DNA of 64,000 bases from Haliangium sp963772315 (lineage in GTDB: Bacteria > Myxococcota_A > Polyangia > Haliangiales > Haliangiaceae), in the NCBI GenBank assembly GCA_963772315.1, contig CAVYWJ010000003.1, positions 930,001 through 994,000 of the forward strand, written 5' to 3'. The translations under genes and the position numbers were made by a program. How positions within the stretch are numbered: position 1 is the stretch's first letter; each line of letters opens with the position of its first letter. This document shows positions 26,796-40,957 of the stretch, piece after piece. Under the pieces are notes generated by a model that had not been told where the DNA came from, made no database searches, and was given only the letters and a program-made list of their open reading frames with translations.

Positions 26796-27743
26796 GTGTT
26801 CAAACGCCATCTGCTCCATCAAGCGGCCAGCCTCGGCCTGATCGGCCTGATCGGCCTGACCGGCCTGATCGGCCTGACCGGGATGCCGGCTTGCCGCAGC
26901 GAATCCGCTCCCACCGCTATCGAGCAGCCGCCGGCCACGCAGCCCGCAGCGCCGGCCACGCCCGCCGCTGCAGCCAGACCCAAAGGCAAACCCGCGGTGG
27001 AGCTCACCTGGGACCAGACCAGGCCGCCGGCGCCTGGCAAGGAGGGGTTCGGCCTCACCATCGGTCAGACATCGGCGGCCGAGGTCGAGGCCCTCACCGA
27101 GAAGCTGGGCCTGACCTGCGGCGATGCCTCGCCGGCCACGGTGTCGCGCGCCGCGCGCGAGGCGCGCCTGGCCAAGATGCAGGCCGAGGCCAAGGCAAAA
27201 GGCACGATACCCGATATCGTGTCCGCAGCTTCGGCGGCCCGGCCGTCCAAATACGAGGCCGTCACCCAGGTGCGCTACTCGTGCCAGGGTACGCCCAGCG
27301 CCAAGCTCACCGACATCCAGCGGCCCGGGGCCACGGGACGGCTCCTGTTCGTGCTCGACAGCGCCAATCACCCGCTCAGGCACGTGTCGTTCCAGCGCAC
27401 GCACGACACCCAGCCGCAGGCGCTGGCCGACATGCTCGCGACCGTGGGCGCCTACCGCGCGCGCCTGGGCGAGCCCAACGTCGTGCAGCAGGATCTGCCT
27501 GCGAGCGCCGGCCAGCCCTACGAGTTCCCGCTGCTCACCAACGTCGTGCGCGAGTGGCAGTTCAAGGATTTTCGCGTCAAGGTGGCGGCGCTCCGCGGCA
27601 ACAGCGGCAAGGTGATCCTCTACGAGAACGTCGAGGTGCCGGCCGCGATCGCCATGGAGCCCCTGGCCGCAGCCGCGCCCGCGCCACCTGGGCCGGCCCC
27701 GCAGCCCGCAGCGCCCGCGCCACCCGGGCAGCCGGACCGGTAG
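26796..27743 (+). CDS. Exported protein, probable lipoprotein
   Basis: 315 residues, not recognised. It starts with GTG at 26796, 5-6 nt after GGAGGAAA; upstream Met codons lie within the terminator and were rejected. The signal peptide is built from a repeated GLIGLIGLTGLIGLTG encoded by five 9-bp repeats, then MPAC, a weak lipobox. An Ala/Pro linker follows, then a globular domain (EGFGLTIGQTSAAEVEALTEKLGL ... WQFKDFRVKVAALRG, in separate pieces) that could be a periplasmic beta-alpha module. The tail is Ala/Pro-rich. No function proposed. Confidence 0.75.
   Translation: MFKRHLLHQAASLGLIGLIGLTGLIGLTGMPACRSESAPTAIEQPPATQPAAPATPAAAARPKGKPAVELTWDQTRPPAPGKEGFGLTIGQTSAAEVEALTEKLGLTCGDASPATVSRAAREARLAKMQAEAKAKGTIPDIVSAASAARPSKYEAVTQVRYSCQGTPSAKLTDIQRPGATGRLLFVLDSANHPLRHVSFQRTHDTQPQALADMLATVGAYRARLGEPNVVQQDLPASAGQPYEFPLLTNVVREWQFKDFRVKVAALRGNSGKVILYENVEVPAAIAMEPLAAAAPAPPGPAPQPAAPAPPGQPDR
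26835..26879 (+). repeat. Five tandem 9-bp repeats in signal peptide
   Basis: Units GGCCTGATC or GGCCTGACC repeated five times, encoding GLI or GLT. Copy-number change would lengthen or shorten the hydrophobic core of the signal peptide in frame. Confidence 0.9.
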
Positions 27744-27799
27744 CGTTTCGGACATGTGGTCGGCCGCCGCGCAGCCGCGCGCGTGGTACCATCCGGCGC

Positions 27800-28745
<946 letters not shown>

Positions 28746-28759
<14 letters not shown>

Positions 28760-29941
28760 CGATCGCATCCCCCTGGCGCGCCCGACCGTGGGCGACATCG
28801 AGCACGCGGCCGCGGTCAGGGTGCTGGAGTCGGGCCGGCTGGTGCTCGGCCCCGAGAACCTGCGCTTCGAGGCCACGCTGGCCGCAGCCGCGGGTCGCCG
28901 CCACGCCGTGTGCGTGAGCTCGGGGACCGCGGCGCTGGAGCTGTCGCTGTGGGCCCTGGGCCTGGACGCCGGGCCGGGCCAGACGCCGGGCCTCGCACCG
29001 GCATCGGCACCAGCACCGAGCCCTGGGCCAGGCGAGGTCGCCGAGGTGCTGGTCCCGGCCGGCGGCTTTCCGGCCGCGGCCCATGCCGTGCTGCGCCTGG
29101 GCGCGCGGCCCGTGCTGGTCGATCTCGCGCCCGATACCTGGACCATGGATCTCGACGCAGCCCGCGCCGCGATCACCTCACGCACGCGGGCCCTGGTGTC
29201 GATCGATACCCTGGGCCTGGTGCCCGAGGCTGCGCCGCTCGAGGCCCTGTGCCGCGACGCCGGCATCACGCTGGTCGCCGACGCGGCCTGCTCGCTCGGC
29301 GGCCGCGACTCCCACGGCTGTCCCGGCGGCGGCTACGGCGCGCTCGCGATCTACTCGTTCCACCCCCGCAAGGTGATCACCACGGGCGAGGGCGGCGCTA
29401 TCCTGTGCGACGACGACGGCCTGGCCGAGGCCGTCCGCAGCCTGCGCCACCTCGGCCAGATCGCGCCCGGCCAGTTCACGCGGCCGGGCACCAACGCGCG
29501 CCTGCCCGAGATCGCGGCGGCCATCGGCAGCGCCCAGATGACCCGCCTCGGCGCCATGCTGCGCGAGCGACGGCTCCTGGTCGAGGGCTACCGCGAGCGC
29601 CTGGCCAGGCTGCGGGCCGCCGGCAAGCTCACCTGGCAAGACGCGCCGCCCGGCGCCGAGCCCGCGCACCAGACCTTTGCCGTGCTGGTCGCGGAGCACC
29701 CGCGCCTGCCCAGCCGCGACCAGGTGCGAGCGTACCTGGCCGACGCCGGCATCGAGAGCCAGGTCGCGATCTATGCCCTGCACCGGCTCGACAGCGTGCG
29801 GCCGGCGCTGCACGCCGGAGCGCCCGCAGCGTTCCCCGTGGCCGAGGCCGTGGCCCGGTGCGGCCTGGCCCTGCCCCTCTACGTCGGCATGCGTTCGGCA
29901 CAGCTCGATCGCGTGTGCGATACTCTGGCCGAGGTACTCGC

Positions 29942-29945
<4 letters not shown>
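28746..29945 (+). CDS. DegT/DnrJ/EryC1/StrS-family aminotransferase
   Basis: 399 residues, PLP-dependent sugar aminotransferase. It has SSGTAALELSLWAL near residue 60, VLVPAGGFPAAA, the PLP-contacting Asp in LVADAACSLGG, and the Schiff-base Lys209 in SFHPRKVITTGEGG, then RLPEIAAAIGSAQ. An Ala/Pro insertion (about residues 79-97) is longer than usual. Its start overlaps the epimerase gene and its stop overlaps the ABC ATPase start, so the three are coupled. It likely aminates a keto-sugar nucleotide made by the epimerase/dehydratase. Confidence 0.9.
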
Positions 29946-31743
<1,798 letters not shown>

Positions 31744-31761
31744 CCAGCCCGAGCACGGCGT

Positions 31762-32634
31762 ATGCCCGCACCGCCCTCCTCGCCCGATCCCGCCCGAACG
31801 TCAACCAGGTCGACAACGTCGCAGCCGCCAGCGTCCGGGCCGGCGGCCACGTCGTCGTCCAGGACGGCGGCCACGCCAGCGTCCGGGCCAGCGGCGGCCG
31901 ACGGGACCGGCGCCAACGCACCGCCGCGACGCGCGCGACAGCGCAAGCTGGCGGCGCTGGCCCTGGTGCTGGCCGTGGGCCTGGCCGCGGTGATGACCCG
32001 CGCGGTCTGGGCCGGCGCGCGCGCCCTCGCCAACGGCGACGCCGCCGAGCAGCGCGGCGAGCTCGCGCTGGCCGTCGATCTCTGGCGCCAGGCCGCCCGC
32101 TGGTACGTGCCCGGCGCCACCCACGTGGCAGCGGCGTACCAGCGCCTCGACACCCTGGCCCGCGCGGCCGAGGCCCGCGGCGACATCGACACCGCGCTCG
32201 CGGCCTGGCGCGGCGTCCGCAGCTCGATCCTGGCCACGCGCAGCTTCTACCTGCCCCACGCCGAGCGCCTGGAGCCGGCCAACCGGCGCATCGCCGTGCT
32301 GATGGCCGCGATGGAGCGAGCCCCGGCCCGTGGCCCCGGCGACGCGGACACGCTGGCGGCGGGCATCGCGCTGCCCCCGGACGGCGCGTCCGACTTCGGC
32401 GACGACGAGGACGCCGCCTGGCACTACCAGCGCCTCGCGCCCGTGCCGGGCCCGTCGCCGTTCTGGTCGCTGGTGGCGATCATTGGCTTCGCCACCTGGC
32501 TGACCGGGGGCCTCGTGTTTGCCCTGCGCGGGGTCACGCCCGACGACCGCCTGGTGCCCCGCACGGCCGCGTACGCCGGCATCCTCGTGGCCTGCGGCCT
32601 GGTGATCTGGTTCCTCGGGCTCTACCTCGCATGA
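31762..32634 (+). CDS. Membrane protein with TPR-like central domain
   Basis: 290 residues, not recognised. An N-terminal Pro/Ser/Thr/Ala-rich tail of 55 residues (with an internal DNA repeat) is followed by a transmembrane helix (LAALALVLAVGLAAVMT), a soluble helical stretch with a TPR-like rhythm (AEQRGELALAVDLWRQAARW), then two transmembrane helices (FWSLVAIIGFATWLTGGLVF and AAYAGILVACGLVIWFLGLYL). It lies 18 bp after the permease and its stop overlaps the next ATG, so it may be an accessory part of the transporter. Confidence 0.78.
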   Translation: MPAPPSSPDPARTSTRSTTSQPPASGPAATSSSRTAATPASGPAAADGTGANAPPRRARQRKLAALALVLAVGLAAVMTRAVWAGARALANGDAAEQRGELALAVDLWRQAARWYVPGATHVAAAYQRLDTLARAAEARGDIDTALAAWRGVRSSILATRSFYLPHAERLEPANRRIAVLMAAMERAPARGPGDADTLAAGIALPPDGASDFGDDEDAAWHYQRLAPVPGPSPFWSLVAIIGFATWLTGGLVFALRGVTPDDRLVPRTAAYAGILVACGLVIWFLGLYLA

Positions 32635-33854
32635 GCCTCTCCGCCAACCAGCACACGACCTACCGCACCCACTGCGACCAGCCCGTGGCGTGCGTGGCCG
32701 CGCCGGGCGAGCGCGGCGGCCCGTACGCGCTGCCGGCCGAGATCCGGCCGAGCCTGCTCATCGATGTCATCCACGACGGCGACGTGATCCCGGGCGAGTT
32801 TCTGGTCGATCACACCGGCGCGCCCATTCCCGAGCAGACCTTTCGCGGCGACTACGAGCGCGAGCGCGACTGGGGCGCCTCGCTCCTGGCCGGCGAGCTC
32901 GCCCGCCAGCTCGGCCTGGACGGCTTCTGGCAGGTGCAGATCGCGCGCGTGGTCATGGACTTCGGCCGCTTCCCAGGCATCACGGCCAAGGACGCCGACC
33001 ACCTGAGCCGGCACGCCATCAACTATCCCTTCTCCGGGCTGCTCGGCTTCGAGCAGAAGCGCCGCATCCTCGAGCACTACTACGACGCCATCGCCGCGCG
33101 CTACAACGAGATCATGCCGCCGGTGCGGGTCAAGCTCGCGATCCACACCTACGACAAGTTCAACCAGAGCGGCACGCGCCGTCCGCCGGCCAGCATCCTC
33201 ACCCGCTGCGTCGGCTACCAGGTGCGCAGCGAGATGCCCTTCGGCGTCTTCGATCCGCTGTATCCCGACATCCTGGGCGAATTCACGTCCGATCGCATCC
33301 TGCGCGACCGCCTGTCCCTCACGCTGGAGCGCGCCGGCATCCACACCGAGCACAACTATCCCTATCTCCTGCCCGACGGCAGCGTCGAGGTGCGGGCGCA
33401 GGTGTGGAACTTCTTCCGCGTCGCGCGCCAGGCGTTCGAGGCCGCTCACCCCACGACCAAGAGCGAACCCTCGTTCCAGATGGTGTGGCGGATGCTGCTC
33501 GACACCAACCTGCGCTCGTCGCAGAGCGAGATGCTGCGCAGCTACCTGCACGCGTTCCGCCGCGTGCCCGAGGACAGGGAGGCCGAGTTCATGGCCGCGC
33601 GCAGCGCGTACGAGCGCATCGGCGCCTTCGTCCGCGAGGGCGACAGCGACTTCGTCGAGCGCTACCGCCACATGCCCGGCCGGCCCTCGGCGCTGGGCAT
33701 CGAGGTGCGCAAGGACCTCGTGTTCGAGCTCGATGGCCAGGGCCGACCCGTCGCGCCCAGGCAGCAGGAGGCCGCCCGCATCGCCGAGGTCATCGCGCGC
33801 GCCCTGCATATCTATTTCACCGAGGATTGCCCGCAGCACCGCGCGGCCACCTGA
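32631..33854 (+). CDS. N-formylglutamate amidohydrolase-like protein
   Basis: 407 residues. The N-terminal half shows the FGase-family layout: LLIDVIHDGDVIPGEF, a charged ERERDWGASLLAGELARQLG, and QIARVVMDFGRFPG, equivalent to the conserved R-x-V-x-D-x-N-R-like strand, then KLAIHTYDKFNQSGTRRPP, the H-x-Y segment. The family hydrolyses N-formylglutamate in histidine breakdown or similar amides. No other hut gene is nearby, so histidine use is not implied. The ATG overlaps the stop of the upstream membrane protein (ATGA). Confidence 0.7.
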   Translation: MSLSANQHTTYRTHCDQPVACVAAPGERGGPYALPAEIRPSLLIDVIHDGDVIPGEFLVDHTGAPIPEQTFRGDYERERDWGASLLAGELARQLGLDGFWQVQIARVVMDFGRFPGITAKDADHLSRHAINYPFSGLLGFEQKRRILEHYYDAIAARYNEIMPPVRVKLAIHTYDKFNQSGTRRPPASILTRCVGYQVRSEMPFGVFDPLYPDILGEFTSDRILRDRLSLTLERAGIHTEHNYPYLLPDGSVEVRAQVWNFFRVARQAFEAAHPTTKSEPSFQMVWRMLLDTNLRSSQSEMLRSYLHAFRRVPEDREAEFMAARSAYERIGAFVREGDSDFVERYRHMPGRPSALGIEVRKDLVFELDGQGRPVAPRQQEAARIAEVIARALHIYFTEDCPQHRAAT

Positions 33855-33901
33855 GTCGGTCCTGGGCACGGCCGGACGGCGCGTGTCATGATGGAGATGG
33901 G

Positions 33902-35077
33902 ATGACGCAACCCTCTTCGTTCGATGTCATCGTGGTCGGCGTGGGTGCCATGGGTGCGGCCACGTGTCACGCGCTGGCGCGACGCGGCGTGCGCGTGCTC
34001 GGCCTGGAGCGCTTCGACGTGCCCCACAGCCAGGGCTCGAGCGGTGGCCACACCCGGCTCGTCCGGCTGGCCTATTACGAGCACCCGGACTACGTCCCGC
34101 TGCTCAGACGCGCGTACGAGCTCTGGGACACGCTCGGCGAGGAGGCCGGCACGAAGCTCTTCTACCGCACCGGCGCGCTCTATCTCGGCCGGCCCGACGG
34201 CCACCTGGTCGCCGGCTCGCTCCAGGCAGCGCGCCAGCACGGGCTCGCGCACGAGCTCCTCGACGCCCACGCCGTGGCCGAGCGCTGCGGTCCATTTCGC
34301 GTGCCCGGACACTTCACCGCCCTGTACGAGCCCGAGGCCGGGTTCGTGCTCAGCGAGCGCGCGATCGCGGCCTTTGCCGATCGCGCCCTGCGGAGCGGCG
34401 CGGTCTTGCACGGCCGCGAGCCCGTGCGCTCGTGGCACGCGGACGCGCAAGGGGTCCGCGTGTTCACGGATCGCGGCACGTATCACGCCGGTCACCTGGT
34501 GCTGACGGTCGGCGCATGGACCGGCGAGCACGTGCGCGGACTATCTGATTCGGGCATCCCGCTGACCGTGACCCGGCAGGTGATGGGCTGGGTGTGGCCG
34601 CGCACGCCCGAGCGCTTCGCGCTGGGCCGCTTTCCGTGCTGGGCCATCGAGGACGACGTGGACGGATTCCAGGGCATCTACTACGGGTTTCCGATGCTGT
34701 CGGGTCCGGCGCTCGACATGCCCGGCCTCAAGGTGGCGCACCACGCGCCCGGCCCGGTCACGGATGCGGACACGCTCGACCGCCTGCCCACGGCCGCGGA
34801 CGAGGCCGACTTCCGCCCGGCGCTAGCCAAGTATCTGCCCGACGGCGACGGCCCGCTCCTGTCCATGCGCGTGTGCATGTACACGATGAGCCCGGACCAG
34901 CACTTCGTGATCGACAGCCACCCCGCGCACGCCAACGTCACCATCGGCTGCGGCTTCAGCGGCCACGGCTTCAAGCTCGCGCCCACCGTGGGCGAGGCCC
35001 TGGCCGATCTCGCGACCCAGGGCCGCAGCGACTTGCCGGTTGCCTTCCTGAGCAGGGCGCGCTTTGGCGCCGGATGA
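33902..35077 (+). CDS. Monomeric sarcosine oxidase/N-methyl-amino-acid oxidase family flavoenzyme
   Basis: 391 residues. FAD-binding VIVVGVGAMGAATCHALARRG at the N-terminus, then the SSGGHTR flavin-contact loop. Cys325 lies in VCMYTMSPDQHFVID, the position of the covalent FAD link in MSOX and SolA enzymes, and GCGFSGHGFKLAP closes the FAD site. These enzymes oxidise N-methyl amino acids to amine, formaldehyde and hydrogen peroxide. GGAG lies 5 nt before the ATG. The exact substrate (sarcosine, N-methyltryptophan or other) cannot be decided. Confidence 0.92.
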   Translation: MTQPSSFDVIVVGVGAMGAATCHALARRGVRVLGLERFDVPHSQGSSGGHTRLVRLAYYEHPDYVPLLRRAYELWDTLGEEAGTKLFYRTGALYLGRPDGHLVAGSLQAARQHGLAHELLDAHAVAERCGPFRVPGHFTALYEPEAGFVLSERAIAAFADRALRSGAVLHGREPVRSWHADAQGVRVFTDRGTYHAGHLVLTVGAWTGEHVRGLSDSGIPLTVTRQVMGWVWPRTPERFALGRFPCWAIEDDVDGFQGIYYGFPMLSGPALDMPGLKVAHHAPGPVTDADTLDRLPTAADEADFRPALAKYLPDGDGPLLSMRVCMYTMSPDQHFVIDSHPAHANVTIGCGFSGHGFKLAPTVGEALADLATQGRSDLPVAFLSRARFGAG

Positions 35078-35090
35078 TCGGGAGACGGTT

Positions 35091-36381
35091 ATGACCAAGC
35101 TGCCCAGTTCGATCACGCCCGAGCAGTTCGACGGCTGCCGCATCACGGCCCGGGATCTCGGCGATCCCTACGTGGTCACGCGCTTCGAGGAGATGTCGCT
35201 CCTGCAGCTCTTCGACTACCGGCGCCGGGCGCTCGACGTGACGCTCAAGATCCACCTCGTCACGGTCATCGAGGCGCGCGCGCGCGATCCGTACCGCAGC
35301 TATCTCGGCAAGCCGTTCCGGATCGCGGCGGCCGGGGCCGCGGTCTGCAACGCGCAGGGCCAGCCGCTCCAGTACCGCCAGGGAGACGCGATCCCGCCCG
35401 GCCGCCAGGCCGGCGACGACATCGTGATCGCGCCCGGCACGTACGTCCACGTCACCGAGATCATGAACGACCTCAGCATGGTCTACGCCGAGGATCACGG
35501 CTGGATCCAGCGCACGCGCATCGAGGGCGAGATGCTCAACGAGACCCTGGGCATGACCCAGGCACCGTATACCTCGAGCGAGCCCGAGCACTACACGGTC
35601 GGCAATCCACGGGCGCTGATCCGCACCGGCCAGCGCTATCGCTCGACCGGGCGCTCGATCCCGCAGGGGCGCTTCGTGATCTTGAAGCAGCTCTCCGGGA
35701 ATTCTCGACCACCTGGACTATACGGCCAGGTCGCCTATACCCGGCGGAGCTTCCGCGGCGAGCTTCTCCGAGAACGTCACGCGCGGGGCGGTGTGGACGA
35801 CCATGTCCAACCTGGTGTCGGGCTGGGCCGACTATCGCGGCCCGCACGCGGCCTGGAAGCGCTCGCGCGACTCCAAGACCAAGGGCAACTACATCGGCCA
35901 GATCGACATCGTGCGCATCATCGGCTGGGACAGCGACACGCTCGAAGCCGAGGTCGAGCACATCGCGGCCGGGACGCTGGAGCCCTACAGCCAGCTGTGC
36001 GCGGCCGCGGCCGCGAGCGGTCACGCCATGCGGATCAACAGCGCCTTCCGCACCTACGCCGAGCAGCGCGACCTCTGGACCAAGTACCTCGACGGCAATG
36101 GCGCCAAGGCAGCCCGGCCCGGGCTGTCCAACCACCAGAATGGCATCGCGTTCGACCTCAACACCAGGTCGTACACGTCGCCGCTGTATCAGTGGATGAC
36201 CGAGAACGCGCCCCGCCACGGCTTCATCCGCACCGTCGGCGGCGAGCACTGGCACTGGGAATACCGGCCCGCCGACGCCGCGGCCCATGGCTACAAGATG
36301 CCCGGCCTGGTGGATCCCGCGTCCGCCATGGTGGCGTCCGACGACGCGCGCGAACCGTCCTGCGACTCGCGCGGCCGGTGA
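35091..36381 (+). pseudogene. M15-family D-Ala-D-Ala carboxypeptidase, frameshifted
   Basis: The N-terminal part (35091 onward, MTKLPSSITPEQFDGC) and the C-terminal catalytic part are in different frames. Reading one extra base near 35699-35701 (in GGGAATTC) joins ...RFVILKQLS to ILDHLDYTARSPIPGG without losing residues. The catalytic part has FRTYAEQRDLW (SxxRxxxxQ type), SNHQNGIAFDL (the zinc His and Asp) and GGEHWHWEY (the last His). VanY-like enzymes trim peptidoglycan or release endolysin-like activity. GGGAGA precedes the ATG. The break may be a true mutation or a sequencing error; the catalytic residues are all intact, which favours error or recent damage. Confidence 0.82.
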
Positions 36382-36391
36382 CCCTTCCTGC

Positions 36392-38872
<2,481 letters not shown>

Positions 38873-38902
38873 GGGAGCTGGCGGTCAATCTATCTGTGCA
38901 AT

Positions 38903-38946
38903 CAACGTGAATCCCGGTGCGCTCCGTCACTCCGGGATTCACGTTG
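38903..38946. repeat. Perfect 15-bp inverted repeat
   Basis: CAACGTGAATCCCGG (38903-38917) and CCGGGATTCACGTTG (38932-38946) with a 14-nt loop, placed between the two related lipoprotein genes. No T-run follows on either strand, so it is not a standard terminator; a regulator site or an mRNA-protecting hairpin is possible. Confidence 0.85.
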
Positions 38947-39040
38947 CGTGATCGGCGCTACTTGATTTCGCGCGCGCTGGCCGGGCAGCGACCCGCTGCA
39001 CCGGCGCTGCGCGCGCGGGGCCGTCTGGCGGTCGCGCGGC

Positions 39041-39748
39041 TCAGGGCGCCGCAGCGCTCGCTGGCGCGATGAACGCGACCGTGGCGACGTCCGAGTCGAG
39101 CGTGCCGTCGCTGGCGACGAACGTGAAACTGTCTTGGCCGGTGAAGTCAGGGCCCGGGGTATAGATTTGCACGTGGCCGTCGCCGGACAGCGTGCCGAAA
39201 TCCGGCGGCGTGACGATCGTGAAGGTGAGGTCGTCGCCCTCCACGTCGGTGGCGAACAGCTCGATCTCCACGGGAAGGATGAAGAACAGGATGAGGTCGC
39301 TCTCGGCCACGGGCGCGTCATTCACGGGCGTCACGGTGACCGTGATGGTCGCCGTGTCCGTGAGCACGCCGTCAGAGACCTGAACGGTGAAGGTGTCGCT
39401 GCCGTGGAAGTTGGCGTCCGGGGTGTACGTGACCGCGGGCGGCGTGCCCGTGATGGTGCCGCGGGTCGGAACACCCAGCGTTAGCTGGAGCGCGTCGTCG
39501 TCCGGATCGCTGGCCTCGATGGCGATCGCGATGGCCGTGTCCTCGGCCGTGAAGACCTGCTGGTCGGAAATCACGGGAGCGCTGCCCGGTGGCGCAGCGT
39601 CCAGCGGCGCAGCGTCCGGCGGCCCAGCGTCCAGCGGCGCAGCGTCGGGTGAGCCGGGTGGTGCAGCGTCCGGTGCCATGGGGCCTTGATCATCGCCGCA
39701 GGCGACGAGAAGGAAGAAGATGCAAACGTGTCGTGTTCGTCGAATCAT
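39041..39748 (-). CDS. Lipoprotein with two cadherin-like repeats
   Basis: 235 residues. The lipoprotein signal (FFLLVAC) is followed by a GDDQGP tether rich in DAAP, very like the neighbouring gene at 38872. Two modules follow, each with an EDTAI... and DGTLD-style pattern and linked by VNDAPVAESD. The protein ends after module two. It looks like a short paralogue of the N-terminal third of its downstream neighbour. The ATG overlaps the stop of the 67-residue gene ahead of it (ATGA). These modules usually mediate surface adhesion; that is family knowledge, not shown here. Confidence 0.85.
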   Translation of the reverse strand: MIRRTRHVCIFFLLVACGDDQGPMAPDAAPPGSPDAAPLDAGPPDAAPLDAAPPGSAPVISDQQVFTAEDTAIAIAIEASDPDDDALQLTLGVPTRGTITGTPPAVTYTPDANFHGSDTFTVQVSDGVLTDTATITVTVTPVNDAPVAESDLILFFILPVEIELFATDVEGDDLTFTIVTPPDFGTLSGDGHVQIYTPGPDFTGQDSFTFVASDGTLDSDVATVAFIAPASAAAP

Positions 39749-39948
39749 AGAATTTGTCCTGCCCGGCGCTGCATGTCGATGATGGCCTGGATGACTTCCT
39801 GGGCGCCGGCCCGCGGCCTGGCCAGGCGTTTCTCCTCGCTGTTGCTCAGTCCCAGGAGGAGCGGCAGTCGCTCGATCTGCGCGAGCAGCGCCGCGATCTG
39901 GTCCAGGACCGTGGGCTCGAAGATCACATCGATACGTCCTTTGCTCAT
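39745..39948 (-). CDS. Small hypothetical protein, 67 aa
   Basis: Starts at ATG 39948 behind a GAGAGGG-type ribosome site. The product has no signal peptide and is mostly helical (EPTVLDQIAALLAQIERLPLLLG ... QEVIQAIIDMQRRAGQIL, in pieces). Its stop overlaps the ATG of the cadherin-like lipoprotein gene, so the two are translated together. Not recognised. It might be a regulatory partner, but no evidence supports a role. Confidence 0.65.
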   Translation of the reverse strand: MSKGRIDVIFEPTVLDQIAALLAQIERLPLLLGLSNSEEKRLARPRAGAQEVIQAIIDMQRRAGQIL

Positions 39949-40189
39949 GATGCCCTCTCCATGCAGTAGGTGGTTCGAACGCGCCCGCTCCCCAGTCACC
40001 CGAACCACACTACGTCCTGCCTCCTCAAAAGACCATTACACGGTATTACACGGGCCTTCGCCCGGCTCTTACCCGAGGCATTCCAAGAGCTTGCCGCATC
40101 CCCAGCGATCCGGAGGCGGCGTCCCGTGAGCACAGCAGCATCGTCTCCGTTGACCTGGCAACGCCAGGGATCGGCGGCGTGTGGCGGTG

Positions 40190-40957
40190 TTACTTGATGC
40201 CGCGCCAGCGGGCCGCGAGGTAGCTGCCGAGCGTGGGGTGGCTCCACAGGCGCGATGGGCCGGCGGGCGCGGGACACGGCGCGAGCTCGCCGCGCAGGGC
40301 CTGACCGACGATCTCGACGAGCAGGGGCAGCGCAGCCGCGGTCTGGAGCAGGGGATAGGTGGCAAAGTCGTCGCGCGGCGAGGGCGTGACGCGCACCTGG
40401 CCGAGGATGGCGCCGGTGTCGATGCCAGGATCGACCAGGTGGACGGAAGCGCCGAAGTGCTCGGGGTGCTGGTCGTGGAGCGCCCAGTAGCCGCCGTGCA
40501 CGCCGCGGTAGAGCGGCGTGATGCCGGCGTGCACGTTAATGAACCGGGCGTCGACCGCTTCGAGGATCGAGCGGGCGATGATGCGCGTGCCGAACACCAG
40601 GACCACGCGCGGGGCGAGCTCGACCAGCAGGTCGCGCGTGGCCGCATCGTTGACCGACGGTACGGATACAATCGCGTGGGCCGGGATCGGGGTCTGATCG
40701 AGGCAGTGCGCGCCGGAGATCTCGCGCAGGCGCGCGCGCGCACGGCGCTGCAGCACGGGCACGGCCAGGGCCTGGAACAGCACCTGCCCGGCGACGGTGC
40801 CGAGGCCCAGGCGCTGGATGCGCCGCCGCAAGAACACGGCGCGCGACGCGGGCTCCTCGACCACCACGCGCGCGATCGGGTGCTGCCGGGCCACGGCGTT
40901 GTAGACGACCGACGCCATGGCAGTGGTGCGCGCGGTGAGCATCACCAGGCCGGTCAT
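40190..40957 (-). CDS. Formyltransferase-family protein (sugar N-formyltransferase-like)
   Basis: 255 residues with the formyltransferase core of Fmt/PurN: the catalytic Asn and His in FINVHAGITPLYRG and the Asp in VDPGIDTGAI. An N-terminal variable region of about 100 residues and a short helical tail replace the Fmt tRNA-binding domain. In a polysaccharide cluster the likely acceptor is a nucleotide-sugar amine, with 10-formyl-THF as donor; this is inference. The ATG overlaps the stop of the deacetylase gene upstream (ATGA). It is the last gene of a leftward operon. Confidence 0.85.
   Translation of the reverse strand: MTGLVMLTARTTAMASVVYNAVARQHPIARVVVEEPASRAVFLRRRIQRLGLGTVAGQVLFQALAVPVLQRRARARLREISGAHCLDQTPIPAHAIVSVPSVNDAATRDLLVELAPRVVLVFGTRIIARSILEAVDARFINVHAGITPLYRGVHGGYWALHDQHPEHFGASVHLVDPGIDTGAILGQVRVTPSPRDDFATYPLLQTAAALPLLVEIVGQALRGELAPCPAPAGPSRLWSHPTLGSYLAARWRGIK

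Noticed and set aside
32631..33854. Histidine-utilisation operon member
   Set aside because: The protein is FGase-like but no hutH, hutU or hutI is present around it.
38903..38946. Intrinsic terminator of the cadherin-like lipoprotein
   Set aside because: The stem is perfect but no T-run follows on either strand; kept only as an inverted repeat.
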